From NCBI RefSeq assembly GCF_000701405.1, contig NZ_JNIV01000023.1:1-52233 (forward strand): a DNA stretch of 52,233 bases. The letters run 5' to 3'. This DNA comes from Deinococcus marmoris DSM 12784 (GTDB lineage Bacteria > Deinococcota > Deinococci > Deinococcales > Deinococcaceae). The notes beneath the pieces were generated by a model that saw nothing but the letters and a program-made list of their open reading frames with translations, was not told the origin of the DNA and made no database searches. Numbering within the stretch: position 1 is the stretch's first letter; the number at the start of each line of letters is the position of its first letter. The position numbers were made by a program, and so were the translations under genes. Below are positions 38,958 to 48,744 of the stretch, in pieces.

Positions 38958-40364
38958 GTGGCAGAACTGATCAGCAGAGAGGGCAACAAGGTGGAGTTCA
39001 GGGTTTCCGTTCCCGCCTCCGAAGTGAACCGGGCATATGACCAGGTGTGGTCCGGGCTGGCGCGCGACGTGCGCGTCCCCGGCTTCCGCCCCGGCAAGGC
39101 CCCCCGCAAGGTCATCGAGGGCCGCGTGGGCAAGGGTTACGTGGAACAGGAAGTGCGTGACCGCCTGCTCCAGGCCAACTACAGCAAGGCCGCTCAGGAG
39201 CTGAAGCTGAGCCTGGTGGACGCCAACATCGATCCCCAGGAAGTGGTGAGCGGTCAGGCCTTCGAGTTCACGGTCAAGGGCGAAACCTACCCCGAAGTGA
39301 AGCTGGCCGACTGGAGCAACCTGAGCCTGAGCGCCGAATCCCCCGAGATCACCGACGACGTGATGGAGCGCACCCTGGGCGATCTTCAGGAGCGCAACGC
39401 CACCTTCGAGGAAGCCGAGCGTGCCATCGAGGCCAGCGATCAGGTGACCGTGGAGGAACAGGGCGAGGACGGCGGCACCTACCCCATCTACCTGGACGTG
39501 GCCGAAGAGCATGTCCGTGAAGCGCTGCTGGGCAAGAGCAAGGGCGACACTGTGGAAATCACGGTTCCTGCGCACCAGCACGGCGATCACGAACACCCCG
39601 AACACGCCGTCACGGTGGTCATCAAGGACGTCAAGGTCAAGAAGACCCAGGAACTGGACGACGAGTTCGCCAAGAGCCTGAACTTCGATAGCCTGGACAA
39701 GCTGCGGACGGACCTGAAGGCCGAGCTGGAACGCCGCGCCGCGCAGGAGGGCGAAACCGCCCGCCGCGAGGAGTTCGTGTCGCACCTGACCGAGAACATG
39801 GACGCCGAGATTCCTGCCGCGCTGCTGGACCGCCGCCGTGACGCCATGCTCGAAGAGATCAAGGACGATCTGGGCCGTCAGGGCGTCAAGTGGGGCGAGT
39901 ACGAGAGCTTCATGCAGGAACAGGGGAAGCTCGACGAGTTCATGGCCGATCTGTCCAGGAACGCCGAGAGCCGCGTCAAGCGCGATCTGGCCCTGGAAAA
40001 GCTGGCCGAGGACCTGAAAGTGCAGGTCAGCGACGCCGAGTTCAACCAGACCATGAACGCTCTGGCACAGGCCAACGGCATGAACCCGCAGGAACTGAGC
40101 AAGAACCTGGGGCCGGACGGCATCAACACCTACTACGCCAGCCTGATGCGTGAGAAGGGCCTCCAGCAGGCGATGGCACAGCTCAGCAAGCCCGCGCAGG
40201 GTGAGCAGGTAGGCCAGCAGGAAGAGGCCGCTCCGGCAGAAGCTGCTCCTGAAGCGACGCAAGAAGCCAAAGCCGAGGAAGCGCAGCCGGAAGCCGAGCA
40301 GCCCCAGACCGAGCAGGTTGAGGGCGAGCAGACCGAGGGCGAGGGCGAGAACAAGACCGAGTAA
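38958..40364 (+). CDS. tig: Trigger factor (ribosome-associated chaperone)
   Basis: Trigger factor binds the ribosome exit tunnel and folds new chains. The 468-residue protein has the N-terminal ribosome-binding domain, with VRVPGFRPGKAPRKVIEGRVG near residues 33-53 in place of the G-F-R-x-G-K-x-P signature. A central PPIase-like domain with DQVTVEEQGEDGG follows, then a helical C-terminal arm region and a tail rich in Glu, Ala and Gln (about residues 415-468). The central domain contains a His-rich loop, HQHGDHEHPEH. GTG 38958 is chosen because GGGAG lies 7 nt upstream and the family begins MAEL-like here. A terminator follows. Confidence 0.94.
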   Translation: MAELISREGNKVEFRVSVPASEVNRAYDQVWSGLARDVRVPGFRPGKAPRKVIEGRVGKGYVEQEVRDRLLQANYSKAAQELKLSLVDANIDPQEVVSGQAFEFTVKGETYPEVKLADWSNLSLSAESPEITDDVMERTLGDLQERNATFEEAERAIEASDQVTVEEQGEDGGTYPIYLDVAEEHVREALLGKSKGDTVEITVPAHQHGDHEHPEHAVTVVIKDVKVKKTQELDDEFAKSLNFDSLDKLRTDLKAELERRAAQEGETARREEFVSHLTENMDAEIPAALLDRRRDAMLEEIKDDLGRQGVKWGEYESFMQEQGKLDEFMADLSRNAESRVKRDLALEKLAEDLKVQVSDAEFNQTMNALAQANGMNPQELSKNLGPDGINTYYASLMREKGLQQAMAQLSKPAQGEQVGQQEEAAPAEAAPEATQEAKAEEAQPEAEQPQTEQVEGEQTEGEGENKTE

Positions 40365-40379
40365 ATCAGAATCAAGAGA

Positions 40380-40409
40380 GGGGCGCGTCCTGCGGGGTGC
40401 GCCCCTTTT
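40380..40409 (+). terminator. Intrinsic terminator of tig
   Basis: GGGGCGC (40380-40386) pairs with GCGCCCC (40399-40405), followed by TTTT. It separates tig from the fab cluster. Confidence 0.85.
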
Positions 40410-40459
40410 CGTTGCTCCCCTATCACCGGATTGCGTCCTTCAACGCTGAACTTAATTGA

Positions 40460-40475
40460 TTGAACGTCCGTTCAA
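40460..40475. promoter_or_regulatory. Candidate fab operator TTGAACGTCCGTTCAA overlapping the -35 box
   Basis: TTGAACG and CGTTCAA form a perfect 7+2+7 palindrome. Its left arm, TTGAAC (40460-40465), is also the -35 element: it lies 17 bp from the -10 box TACCGT at 40483-40488. Binding here would block transcription of fabH and the genes behind it. The AACGNNCGTT core is shared with the accB and acyl-CoA carboxylase promoters. Confidence 0.72.
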
Positions 40476-40488
40476 AGAATGCTACCGT
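40460..40488 (+). promoter_or_regulatory. fabH promoter TTGAAC-17-TACCGT, leaderless
   Basis: The -35 TTGAAC, 17-bp spacer and TACCGT end exactly 7 nt before ATG 40496. The transcript should start at or next to the start codon. Confidence 0.7.
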
Positions 40489-40495
40489 GACTGCC

Positions 40496-41539
40496 ATGAC
40501 CGCTTCCACCGCCCGCCCCAGCATCGGCATCACCGCCCTGGGAAGTTACGCACCCGAACGCATCGTGCCCAACGCGCATTTTGAGGCATACATGGACACC
40601 AACGCCGAGTGGATCGAGTCGCGCACCGGCATCCGCGAGCGGCGGTTCGCGGCCCCCGACGAGTACACCTCCGACGTGGGCGTGGGCGCGGTGCGCGACA
40701 TGCTGGCGCGTGACCCGGACGCCCTGGGGGAAGTGGACGCGGTGATCTGCGCCACGGTCAGCCCCGACGCACTGATGCCCTCCACCGCCGCATTGATCGC
40801 CATGCAGGTGGGGCTGACGGGGGCCGCCGCCTTCGATCTGTCCACCGCCTGTAGCGGTTTCGTCTACGCCCTGAGCGTGGCGTCTGGCCTGATCCAGTCC
40901 GGCGTGGCGCGGCGCGTGCTGGTGGTGGGAGCCGAGGCCCTGAGCAAGATCGTGGACCAGCAGGACCGGGGAACGGCCATCCTGTTCGGTGACGGTGCAG
41001 GCGCGGCAGTGGTGGGGCCGGTGCCGGAGGGCCTGGGCTTTCAGGAGTTCATCATGGGTGCAGACGGCGCGGGCGGGTCCAGCCTGTACCTGCGCTGCGC
41101 CGCCCCGCAGTTGCCCGGCGGCTTTCAGATGGGCCAGTACGTCGGGATGAACGGGCGTGAGGTCTTCAAGTTCGCTGTGCGCGTGCTGGGTGACAGCGGC
41201 AACAAGGTGCTGCAAAAGAGCGGCCTGACCAGCGCGGACGTGGACTGGGTAATTCCGCATCAGGCCAACGTGCGGATCATCGAGACGGCTGTGGAGCGCT
41301 TCGGCATTCCCATGAGCAAAACCGTGGTCAATCTGGACCGCTACGGCAACACCTCCAGCGCCACAGTGCCGCTTGCGCTGGATGAGGCGGTGCAGGACGG
41401 GCGCGTCAAGGACGGTCAGCAACTGCTGCTGATCGCCTTCGGCGGCGGCCTGAGCTGGGTGGCCGGAACGATGAAATGGTGGGGCGGCGCACCCAGCCTG
41501 AAAGCAAAGGCACCCGCGCTGGCCGAGGTGGGCGCTTGA
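40496..41539 (+). CDS. fabH: Beta-ketoacyl-ACP synthase III
   Basis: FabH condenses acetyl- or branched acyl-CoA with malonyl-ACP and so starts fatty-acid synthesis; in Deinococcus it can set chain type. The 347-residue protein has the catalytic triad: Cys119 in DLSTACSGFVYAL, His255 in IPHQANVRII and Asn285 in YGNTSSATVPLAL. The N-terminal substrate segment TNAEWIESRTGIRERRF is typical. The start at 40496 is chosen over the frame start at 40460 because TACCGT lies exactly 7 nt before it. It is first in a cluster fabH-fabD-lipoprotein-fabG-acpP-fabF and overlaps fabD by 4 bp. Confidence 0.95.
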   Translation: MTASTARPSIGITALGSYAPERIVPNAHFEAYMDTNAEWIESRTGIRERRFAAPDEYTSDVGVGAVRDMLARDPDALGEVDAVICATVSPDALMPSTAALIAMQVGLTGAAAFDLSTACSGFVYALSVASGLIQSGVARRVLVVGAEALSKIVDQQDRGTAILFGDGAGAAVVGPVPEGLGFQEFIMGADGAGGSSLYLRCAAPQLPGGFQMGQYVGMNGREVFKFAVRVLGDSGNKVLQKSGLTSADVDWVIPHQANVRIIETAVERFGIPMSKTVVNLDRYGNTSSATVPLALDEAVQDGRVKDGQQLLLIAFGGGLSWVAGTMKWWGGAPSLKAKAPALAEVGA

Positions 41540-42462
41540 GTCCCCCCAGTAGCACCAACAGAATTGCCGCCCTGTTTCCCGGTCAGGGTTCGCACTCGGT
41601 GGGGATGGGCGCTGATCTGGCCGCCGCTTTTCCAGTGGCTGAGGCCGTGTATGCCGAGGCCGAGCAAACACTGCCGGGTCTGCGCGCCCTGATCGAAACT
41701 GGCCCCATTGAAGACCTGACCCTGACCGCCAACCAGCAGCCCGCTCTGGTGGCCGCCAGCATTGCCGCCTACCGTGTCTGGCACGAAAAGACGGGACTGA
41801 CCCCGATGGTGGCCGCCGGACATTCGCTGGGTGAGTACAGCGCCCTGGTGGCTGCCGGGGTTTTGACATTGGCCAATGCTCTGCGCCTGACCCGCAAACG
41901 CGGCACGCTGATGCAGCAGGCCGTCGCACCCGGTGACGGGGCCATGAGCGCCATCATGGGCGATCCGGCGGTGGTGGCGGAAGTTTGCGAGGGGATCACG
42001 GGCGTGCAGCCCGCCAACTTCAACGCCCCCACGCAGACCGTCATCAGCGGAACGGCAGAAGCAGTGGCAACAGCCAGCGCTGAGCTGAAAGCGCGCGGCC
42101 TGAAAGCCATTCCATTGAAAGTCAGTGCCCCGTTCCACTGCGCCCTGATGGCCCCGGCTGCCGCTGGCCTCTCGCCCGATCTGAAGGCGGCGGCTTACGG
42201 CCCCTTCGCCTTTCCGGTGCTGGCGAACGTCACGGCTGAATTGAATGACGATCCCCAGCGCGTGCCGGAGCTGCTGGAACGCCAGATCACGGGCGCGGTG
42301 CGCTGGGTGGAGACGATCGAGGCGCTGGCGGGCATGGGCGTGGACACCTTTATCGAATTCGGCCCCGGCAAGGTGCTGAGCGGACTGGTGGGCCGTATCG
42401 TGCCGGGTGCAAAGACCATCCAGATGGGCACGGCGGCGGATGTGGAAGCGTTCGAGTTGTAA
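41536..42462 (+). CDS. fabD: Malonyl-CoA:ACP transacylase
   Basis: FabD loads malonyl groups onto ACP. The 308-residue protein has ALFPGQGSHSVGMG at residues 11-24, the nucleophile elbow AGHSLGEYSALVA with Ser97, LMQQAV with its Arg-containing neighbourhood near 117-130, and KVSAPFHCALM with the catalytic His near residue 200. The start is TTG 41536, which overlaps the fabH stop as TTGA and has GAGGTG 5 nt upstream; the alternative upstream frame reads inside fabH. This implies translational coupling of fabD to fabH and a rare start codon. Confidence 0.92.
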   Translation: MSPPSSTNRIAALFPGQGSHSVGMGADLAAAFPVAEAVYAEAEQTLPGLRALIETGPIEDLTLTANQQPALVAASIAAYRVWHEKTGLTPMVAAGHSLGEYSALVAAGVLTLANALRLTRKRGTLMQQAVAPGDGAMSAIMGDPAVVAEVCEGITGVQPANFNAPTQTVISGTAEAVATASAELKARGLKAIPLKVSAPFHCALMAPAAAGLSPDLKAAAYGPFAFPVLANVTAELNDDPQRVPELLERQITGAVRWVETIEALAGMGVDTFIEFGPGKVLSGLVGRIVPGAKTIQMGTAADVEAFEL

Positions 42463-42514
42463 GGGTTGCGGGCGACTTGCTCCTAATGCCTACTGAAAGC
42501 GACAATGGTGAATC

Positions 42515-42988
42515 ATGAAAAGACTTGCTCTTGCGTTTCTCGTCGCGGTGGTGGCCACATCCTGCGGCAGGGAAAGTGGGTTTAAACCTGAACCGATTGC
42601 CCTTGCCAACCATCCCAGCGTCCTGCGGGGAACCTGGGGCGGCGTTGTGAAGGGTGCGGAGATTTTGAGCCAGAGCTTGCGGCTTGAGTTGAACGCCACC
42701 TATGTCAGCCCCAACGAGTACCGTGTGTCGGGAAGTGGCACTCTGGGGGCCGACACTCTGAACGTGACGGGAACTGTACTTGGTGGCTCACGCTTCACCT
42801 ACCTCAAACCCCAGCTCAGCCCCTTGCCGGAAGGGGCCAACTTGCTTCTTCAACGCTCAGGCAAAAAGGACCTGACCTTGACCTGCTATGTGATGGGTGG
42901 AGAGGCCGCTTCCCCTGTCTGGTCTTGGCAGTGTTTTGAAAAAGATAATCAAGCGGTCACCACCGTTTTGAAAAAAGAGGTCCAATGA
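42515..42988 (+). CDS. Small lipoprotein of unknown function inside the fab operon
   Basis: The 157-residue protein begins with a lipoprotein signal: MKRLALAFLVAVVATSCG with the lipid-attachment Cys at residue 17. The mature part has a beta-rich look (LRLELNATYVSPNEYRVSGSGTLG, then LNVTGTVLGGSRFTYL), with a second Cys pair in LTCYVMGG and WQCFEK. I do not recognise a family. GGTG lies 5 nt before the ATG, a weak ribosome site. Its TGA overlaps the fabG ATG as ATGA, so it is coupled to fabG. The 3' third is A-rich (GAAAAAGATAATCAAG), unlike its neighbours. Confidence 0.82.
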   Translation: MKRLALAFLVAVVATSCGRESGFKPEPIALANHPSVLRGTWGGVVKGAEILSQSLRLELNATYVSPNEYRVSGSGTLGADTLNVTGTVLGGSRFTYLKPQLSPLPEGANLLLQRSGKKDLTLTCYVMGGEAASPVWSWQCFEKDNQAVTTVLKKEVQ

Positions 42989-43746
42989 CTGCATCCGAGT
43001 CCATCCAACCCAACAAAGTCGCCCTCGTCACCGGTAGCAGCCGGGGCCTGGGCCGCGCGATGGCCCTGAAACTGGCCGCAGATGGCTTTGATCTTGCCGT
43101 CCATTACGGACGTAATGCCGCCGAGGCCGAGAAGGTAGCTGAAGAAGTCCGCTCCCACGGCGTCCGTGCCGAGGTGTTCGGCGCTGACCTCACCATGCCT
43201 GCCAACGCCGGGAAACTCGTCGAGGACGTGATCAAGCAGATGGGGCGTCTGGACGTGCTGGTCAACAATGCCGGAATTACCCGCGACGGCCTCGCCATCC
43301 GTATGAAGGACGAGGACTGGGACGCCGTGATCCAGACCAACCTGTCCAGCGCGTTTTCGGCGTGCCGGGCGGCCATCAAACACATGATGCGCGCCCGCAG
43401 TGGGCGGATTATCAACATTGCCAGTGTGGTGGGATTGACTGGCAATCCAGGGCAGGCCAACTACGTGGCCAGCAAGGCCGGGCTGATCGGGCTGACCAAG
43501 GCGCTGGCCAAGGAATACGGCGGGCGCGGCATCACGGTCAACGCGGTGGCCCCCGGTTTCATCGAATCCGATATGACGGCCACGCTGGCGGAAGATGTGA
43601 AGAACGGTTATCTGGCGGGCATTCCCCTGGCCCGCCTCGGCCAGCCGGAGGAAGTCGCCGCGCTGGTGGCGTTCCTGGCCTCTGATGGTGCCGGGTACAT
43701 CACCGGGCAGACCATCGGTGTGGACGGCGGTTTGAATCCGCACTGA
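42985..43746 (+). CDS. fabG: 3-oxoacyl-ACP reductase
   Basis: FabG reduces beta-ketoacyl-ACP with NADPH. The 253-residue protein is a classical short-chain dehydrogenase: the cofactor site VTGSSRGLGRAMALKLA at residues 14-30, NNAGITRDGLAIRM near 91-104, the catalytic Ser in IASVVGLTGNPGQANYVASKAGL near 142-164 with Tyr and Lys (YVASK), and a closing GYITGQTIGVDGGLNPH. GAGG lies 5 nt before the ATG, and the ATG overlaps the stop of the lipoprotein gene. It is followed by acpP after 124 bp, which includes a separate promoter. Confidence 0.94.
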   Translation: MTASESIQPNKVALVTGSSRGLGRAMALKLAADGFDLAVHYGRNAAEAEKVAEEVRSHGVRAEVFGADLTMPANAGKLVEDVIKQMGRLDVLVNNAGITRDGLAIRMKDEDWDAVIQTNLSSAFSACRAAIKHMMRARSGRIINIASVVGLTGNPGQANYVASKAGLIGLTKALAKEYGGRGITVNAVAPGFIESDMTATLAEDVKNGYLAGIPLARLGQPEEVAALVAFLASDGAGYITGQTIGVDGGLNPH

Positions 43747-43822
43747 GAGGGTCTGGCTGAGAGCTTTCTTTGTCCCTGTTTGCACCCCGTTCAGGAACGT
43801 AGCCTCCCACACCCTGCCCGTG

Positions 43823-43828
43823 TAGACT
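43823..43828 (+). promoter_or_regulatory. -10 box TAGACT upstream of acpP
   Basis: TAGACT lies 43 nt before the acpP ATG and could add a separate acpP transcript to that of the fab operon, as is common for the abundant ACP. No strong -35 is seen. Confidence 0.45.
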
Positions 43829-43870
43829 GGGCCAGATTTCAAGGACACTTCAAGACAGGAGGAAAAAACT

Positions 43871-44101
<231 letters not shown>

Positions 44102-44148
44102 ACGCGCCTGCCCCCGGCGGGGCTTGTAGCCGGGGCAGTGTAAAGGAG

Positions 44149-44179
44149 CGGGGCGCGGTGCAGACCGTGGCCCCGTTTT
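44149..44179 (+). terminator. Hairpin terminator or attenuator between acpP and fabF
   Basis: CGGGGCGCGGT (44149-44159) pairs with ACCGTGGCCCCG (44164-44175) with one bulge, followed by TTTT. A second hairpin, CTGCCCC...GGGGCAG, lies just upstream at about 44109-44137. Partial termination here would give more acpP than fabF mRNA. Confidence 0.65.
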
Positions 44180-44203
44180 CCATCTCAAAAGGGAGGGGAA
44201 GAC

Positions 44204-45448
44204 ATGGGCGTTTCAGGACTAAAGCGGGTGGTGATCACGGGGCTGGGGCCGGTGACGCCCATCGGGATGGGGGCGGCAGCGTATGCCGAGGCGCAGCGCG
44301 CGGGTAAAAGTGGCATTGGTCCGATCACGCATTTCGACGCCACCAATACCGCCAGCAAGATCGCGGGCGAGGTCAGGGGCAGTCTGGATGAATTCATCGA
44401 TCCGCGCGAGGCCCGGAAATTGGACCGCTACGTGCAACTGGCGCTGGTGGCCTCCGAACTCGCGGCGCGTGACAGCGGCCTGACCCCCGAGGAACTCAGT
44501 GGCGAGCGCGTCGGCACGGTGGTGGGCAGCGGCATCGGTGGGGTCAAGACCTTCGAGGATCAGGCCGCCGTGCTGCATGAGCGCGGGCCAGGGCGCATCA
44601 GCCCGATGTTCATTCCGATGATGATTGCCAACATGGCCACCGGACACGTCGCCATGAAATTTGGCGCGACGGGGCCGAGCAGCACTGTGGTCACCGCCTG
44701 CGCGACGGGCACGGGTTCCATCGGTGACGCGGCGCGCTACATTCAGCTCGATCTGGCCGACGTGATGATCGCCGGGGGCACCGAGGCCGCCGTGACCGCC
44801 ATCGCCGTGGGCGGATTCTCCAACATGAAGGCGCTGTCGACCCGCAACGACTCGCCGGAAACGGCCAGCCGTCCCTTCAGCGCCACCCGCGACGGTTTCG
44901 TGCTGGGCGAGGGCGCAGGCATCGTGATTCTGGAAGAGTACGAGAAGGCCAAAAAGCGGGGAGCCACCATCTACGCCGAAGTCGTCGGCTACGGCACCAG
45001 CGCAGACGCCCACCACATCACCATGCCCGCCCCCGAGGGACGTGGCGCGCAGGTGGCGATGAGGATGGCCCTGAACACGGCGGGGGTCAACCCCGAACAG
45101 GTGGGCTACGTCAACGCGCACGGCACCAGCACGCACTTCAATGACCTGTACGAGACACAGGGAATCAAGCATGTGTTCGGAGATCATGCCAAGAAGCTGG
45201 CGATCAGCTCTACCAAGTCCATGACTGGACACCTGCTGGGCGCGGCGGGGGCCATCGAGGCGATTGCCGTGGCGCAGGCGCTGAAAGACGGTATCCTGCC
45301 GCCCACCATCAATCTGACTGATCCCGATCCCGCACTGGACCTGGATTACATCCCCGAAGGCGCACGCGAAAAGCAGGTGGAGTACGTCCTGAGCAACTCG
45401 TTTGCGTTTGGCGGGCAGAACGCAACGTTGCTGTTCAAGCGGGTATAA
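44204..45448 (+). CDS. fabF: Beta-ketoacyl-ACP synthase II
   Basis: FabF elongates acyl-ACP chains. The 414-residue protein has the condensing-enzyme triad: Cys166 in VVTACATGTGSIGDA, His in YVNAHGTSTHFNDLYE near residue 306, and His in SMTGHLLGAAGAIEA near 342; the family Lys lies in SSTKSM just before it. The N-terminus VVITGLGPVTPIG and the C-terminus SNSFAFGGQNATL are standard. GGGAGGGG lies 6-10 nt before the ATG. It is the last gene of the fab cluster, closed by a terminator. Confidence 0.96.
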   Translation: MGVSGLKRVVITGLGPVTPIGMGAAAYAEAQRAGKSGIGPITHFDATNTASKIAGEVRGSLDEFIDPREARKLDRYVQLALVASELAARDSGLTPEELSGERVGTVVGSGIGGVKTFEDQAAVLHERGPGRISPMFIPMMIANMATGHVAMKFGATGPSSTVVTACATGTGSIGDAARYIQLDLADVMIAGGTEAAVTAIAVGGFSNMKALSTRNDSPETASRPFSATRDGFVLGEGAGIVILEEYEKAKKRGATIYAEVVGYGTSADAHHITMPAPEGRGAQVAMRMALNTAGVNPEQVGYVNAHGTSTHFNDLYETQGIKHVFGDHAKKLAISSTKSMTGHLLGAAGAIEAIAVAQALKDGILPPTINLTDPDPALDLDYIPEGAREKQVEYVLSNSFAFGGQNATLLFKRV

Positions 45449-45489
45449 GCAGGGTTTGAAGGCGGTTTAAGGGTTGCTCTGCCCGTTCA

Positions 45490-45555
45490 ACTCCTCTCCT
45501 GCAAAGCGGACTGGCTGGCACAGCTCCGCAGGAGAGGGGTTATCTTTTCGCCTTC
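45490..45555 (+). terminator. Terminator of the fab cluster
   Basis: CCTCTCCTGC pairs with GCAGGAGAGG, with GCGGA/TCCGC as an inner stem, followed by GGTTATCTTTT. It lies about 45 nt after the fabF stop. Confidence 0.65.
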
Positions 45556-45630
45556 CACCCAGCCGCCCATTCCCCCACGAACAATCAAGCTGAATACCGG
45601 GTCACTCACGCAAATCGGTGCTTTAATGCC

Positions 45631-45698
45631 CTGATAGTCGCCTGATAGACCCGGTTTATCTTTTTCCGACCGACTCAATCTCCGACTCACTCTAGATT
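45631..45698 (+). promoter_or_regulatory. ppk1 promoter region with direct repeats
   Basis: CTGATAG occurs at 45631-45637 and 45642-45648, an 11-bp period like Pho boxes. A second pair, CCGACTCAATCT and CCGACTCACTCT, lies at 45670-45681 and 45682-45693 (12-bp period, one mismatch). TAGATT at 45693-45698 is a likely -10 box, while the -35 position holds the weak CCGACT. This arrangement suggests an activated promoter. Confidence 0.5.
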
Positions 45699-45731
45699 TC
45701 CCCACCGTCCCGCTTAAAGGAGTTGTCCTCT

Positions 45732-47858
<2,127 letters not shown>

Positions 47859-48017
47859 CGGCGGGAGTCCACCCATTCGGGTGGGCAGCACACGAACTGG
47901 CCCCTTCCAAACGAGAGACGGAATGATTACCATACGGGCAACCAAAATTTGACCGCGCTCCAGGGACGGCAGCTTCTGTCTGTCCTCACTTCCTCTCTCT
48001 TTTCCTAGGAGATCCCC

Positions 48018-48653
48018 ATGCGCCCACTGCTGCTGCCCGCCGCCCTGCTGTCCCTGACCCTGATGGCCTGTGGTCAGACCACGCCCCAGACTGTTTCCGG
48101 CGCAACCGACGCCTACGCCCAGCGCCCCGAACTCCAGGATGCAGGCAGTCAGGCGATTCTGGAGAAGTACGGCAACGATCCTGGCCTGCTCGAAGCCTTG
48201 CAGGAAGCGTACGGTGAGCGCGTGGCAGACCTGAGTCTGCCCTCTGTGCCTGCCATCACGGGTCTGGACCTCGCCAGTGATCGGCTGGCCTATGTCAAGC
48301 GCACCGGCTGGGGCAGCGTGGGCAACTACAACAACCAGTACGCGGCATATGCGGGCACCACCCGCCCCTACGCTGGCCTGAGCTGGGGCCGCGACGGTTG
48401 CAGCGCCCCCGACGGCCTGGGCCTGGGCTACCGCGAGGACTTCCGCCCGGCCTGCAACGTCCACGACTTCGGCTACCGCAACCTGAAGGTCTACCAGCGC
48501 ACCGACAGCAACCGCAAGACCACCGACGAGGCGTTCCACACCAACATGAAGGCCATCTGCGCCGCCAAGAGCTGGTACAAGCGTCCGGCGTGCTACAGCG
48601 CCGCCTACGCGTACTATCAGGCCGTGCGGGTGGGGGGCGGCGACAGCTTCTAG
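48018..48653 (+). CDS. Secreted prokaryotic phospholipase A2 lipoprotein
   Basis: Phospholipase A2 releases the sn-2 fatty acid from phospholipids with calcium. The 211-residue protein has a lipoprotein signal ([16 protein letters not shown], Cys18), a propeptide-like stretch, and the catalytic domain: [17 protein letters not shown] near residues 130-146, the catalytic [15 protein letters not shown] with His-Asp near 153, and two more Cys that probably form disulfides ([17 protein letters not shown]). AGGAG lies 7 nt before the ATG. A strong terminator follows. It might act in membrane remodelling or nutrient gain; no companion gene shows which. Confidence 0.87.
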   Translation: MRPLLLPAALLSLTLMACGQTTPQTVSGATDAYAQRPELQDAGSQAILEKYGNDPGLLEALQEAYGERVADLSLPSVPAITGLDLASDRLAYVKRTGWGSVGNYNNQYAAYAGTTRPYAGLSWGRDGCSAPDGLGLGYREDFRPACNVHDFGYRNLKVYQRTDSNRKTTDEAFHTNMKAICAAKSWYKRPACYSAAYAYYQAVRVGGGDSF

Positions 48654-48674
48654 CTTTTGACGGCAGGAGGAAAG

Positions 48675-48709
48675 ACGCCGCCCGCAGATGTGCTGCCGGG
48701 CGGCGTTTT
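48675..48709. terminator. Terminator between phospholipase and MerR genes
   Basis: ACGCCGCCC (48675-48683) pairs perfectly with GGGCGGCGT (48698-48706), followed by TTTT. It lies between convergent genes. Confidence 0.85.
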
Positions 48710-48744
48710 CGGTGTGGCGCTTCCAGTTCAGTGCGGCACGCGGC

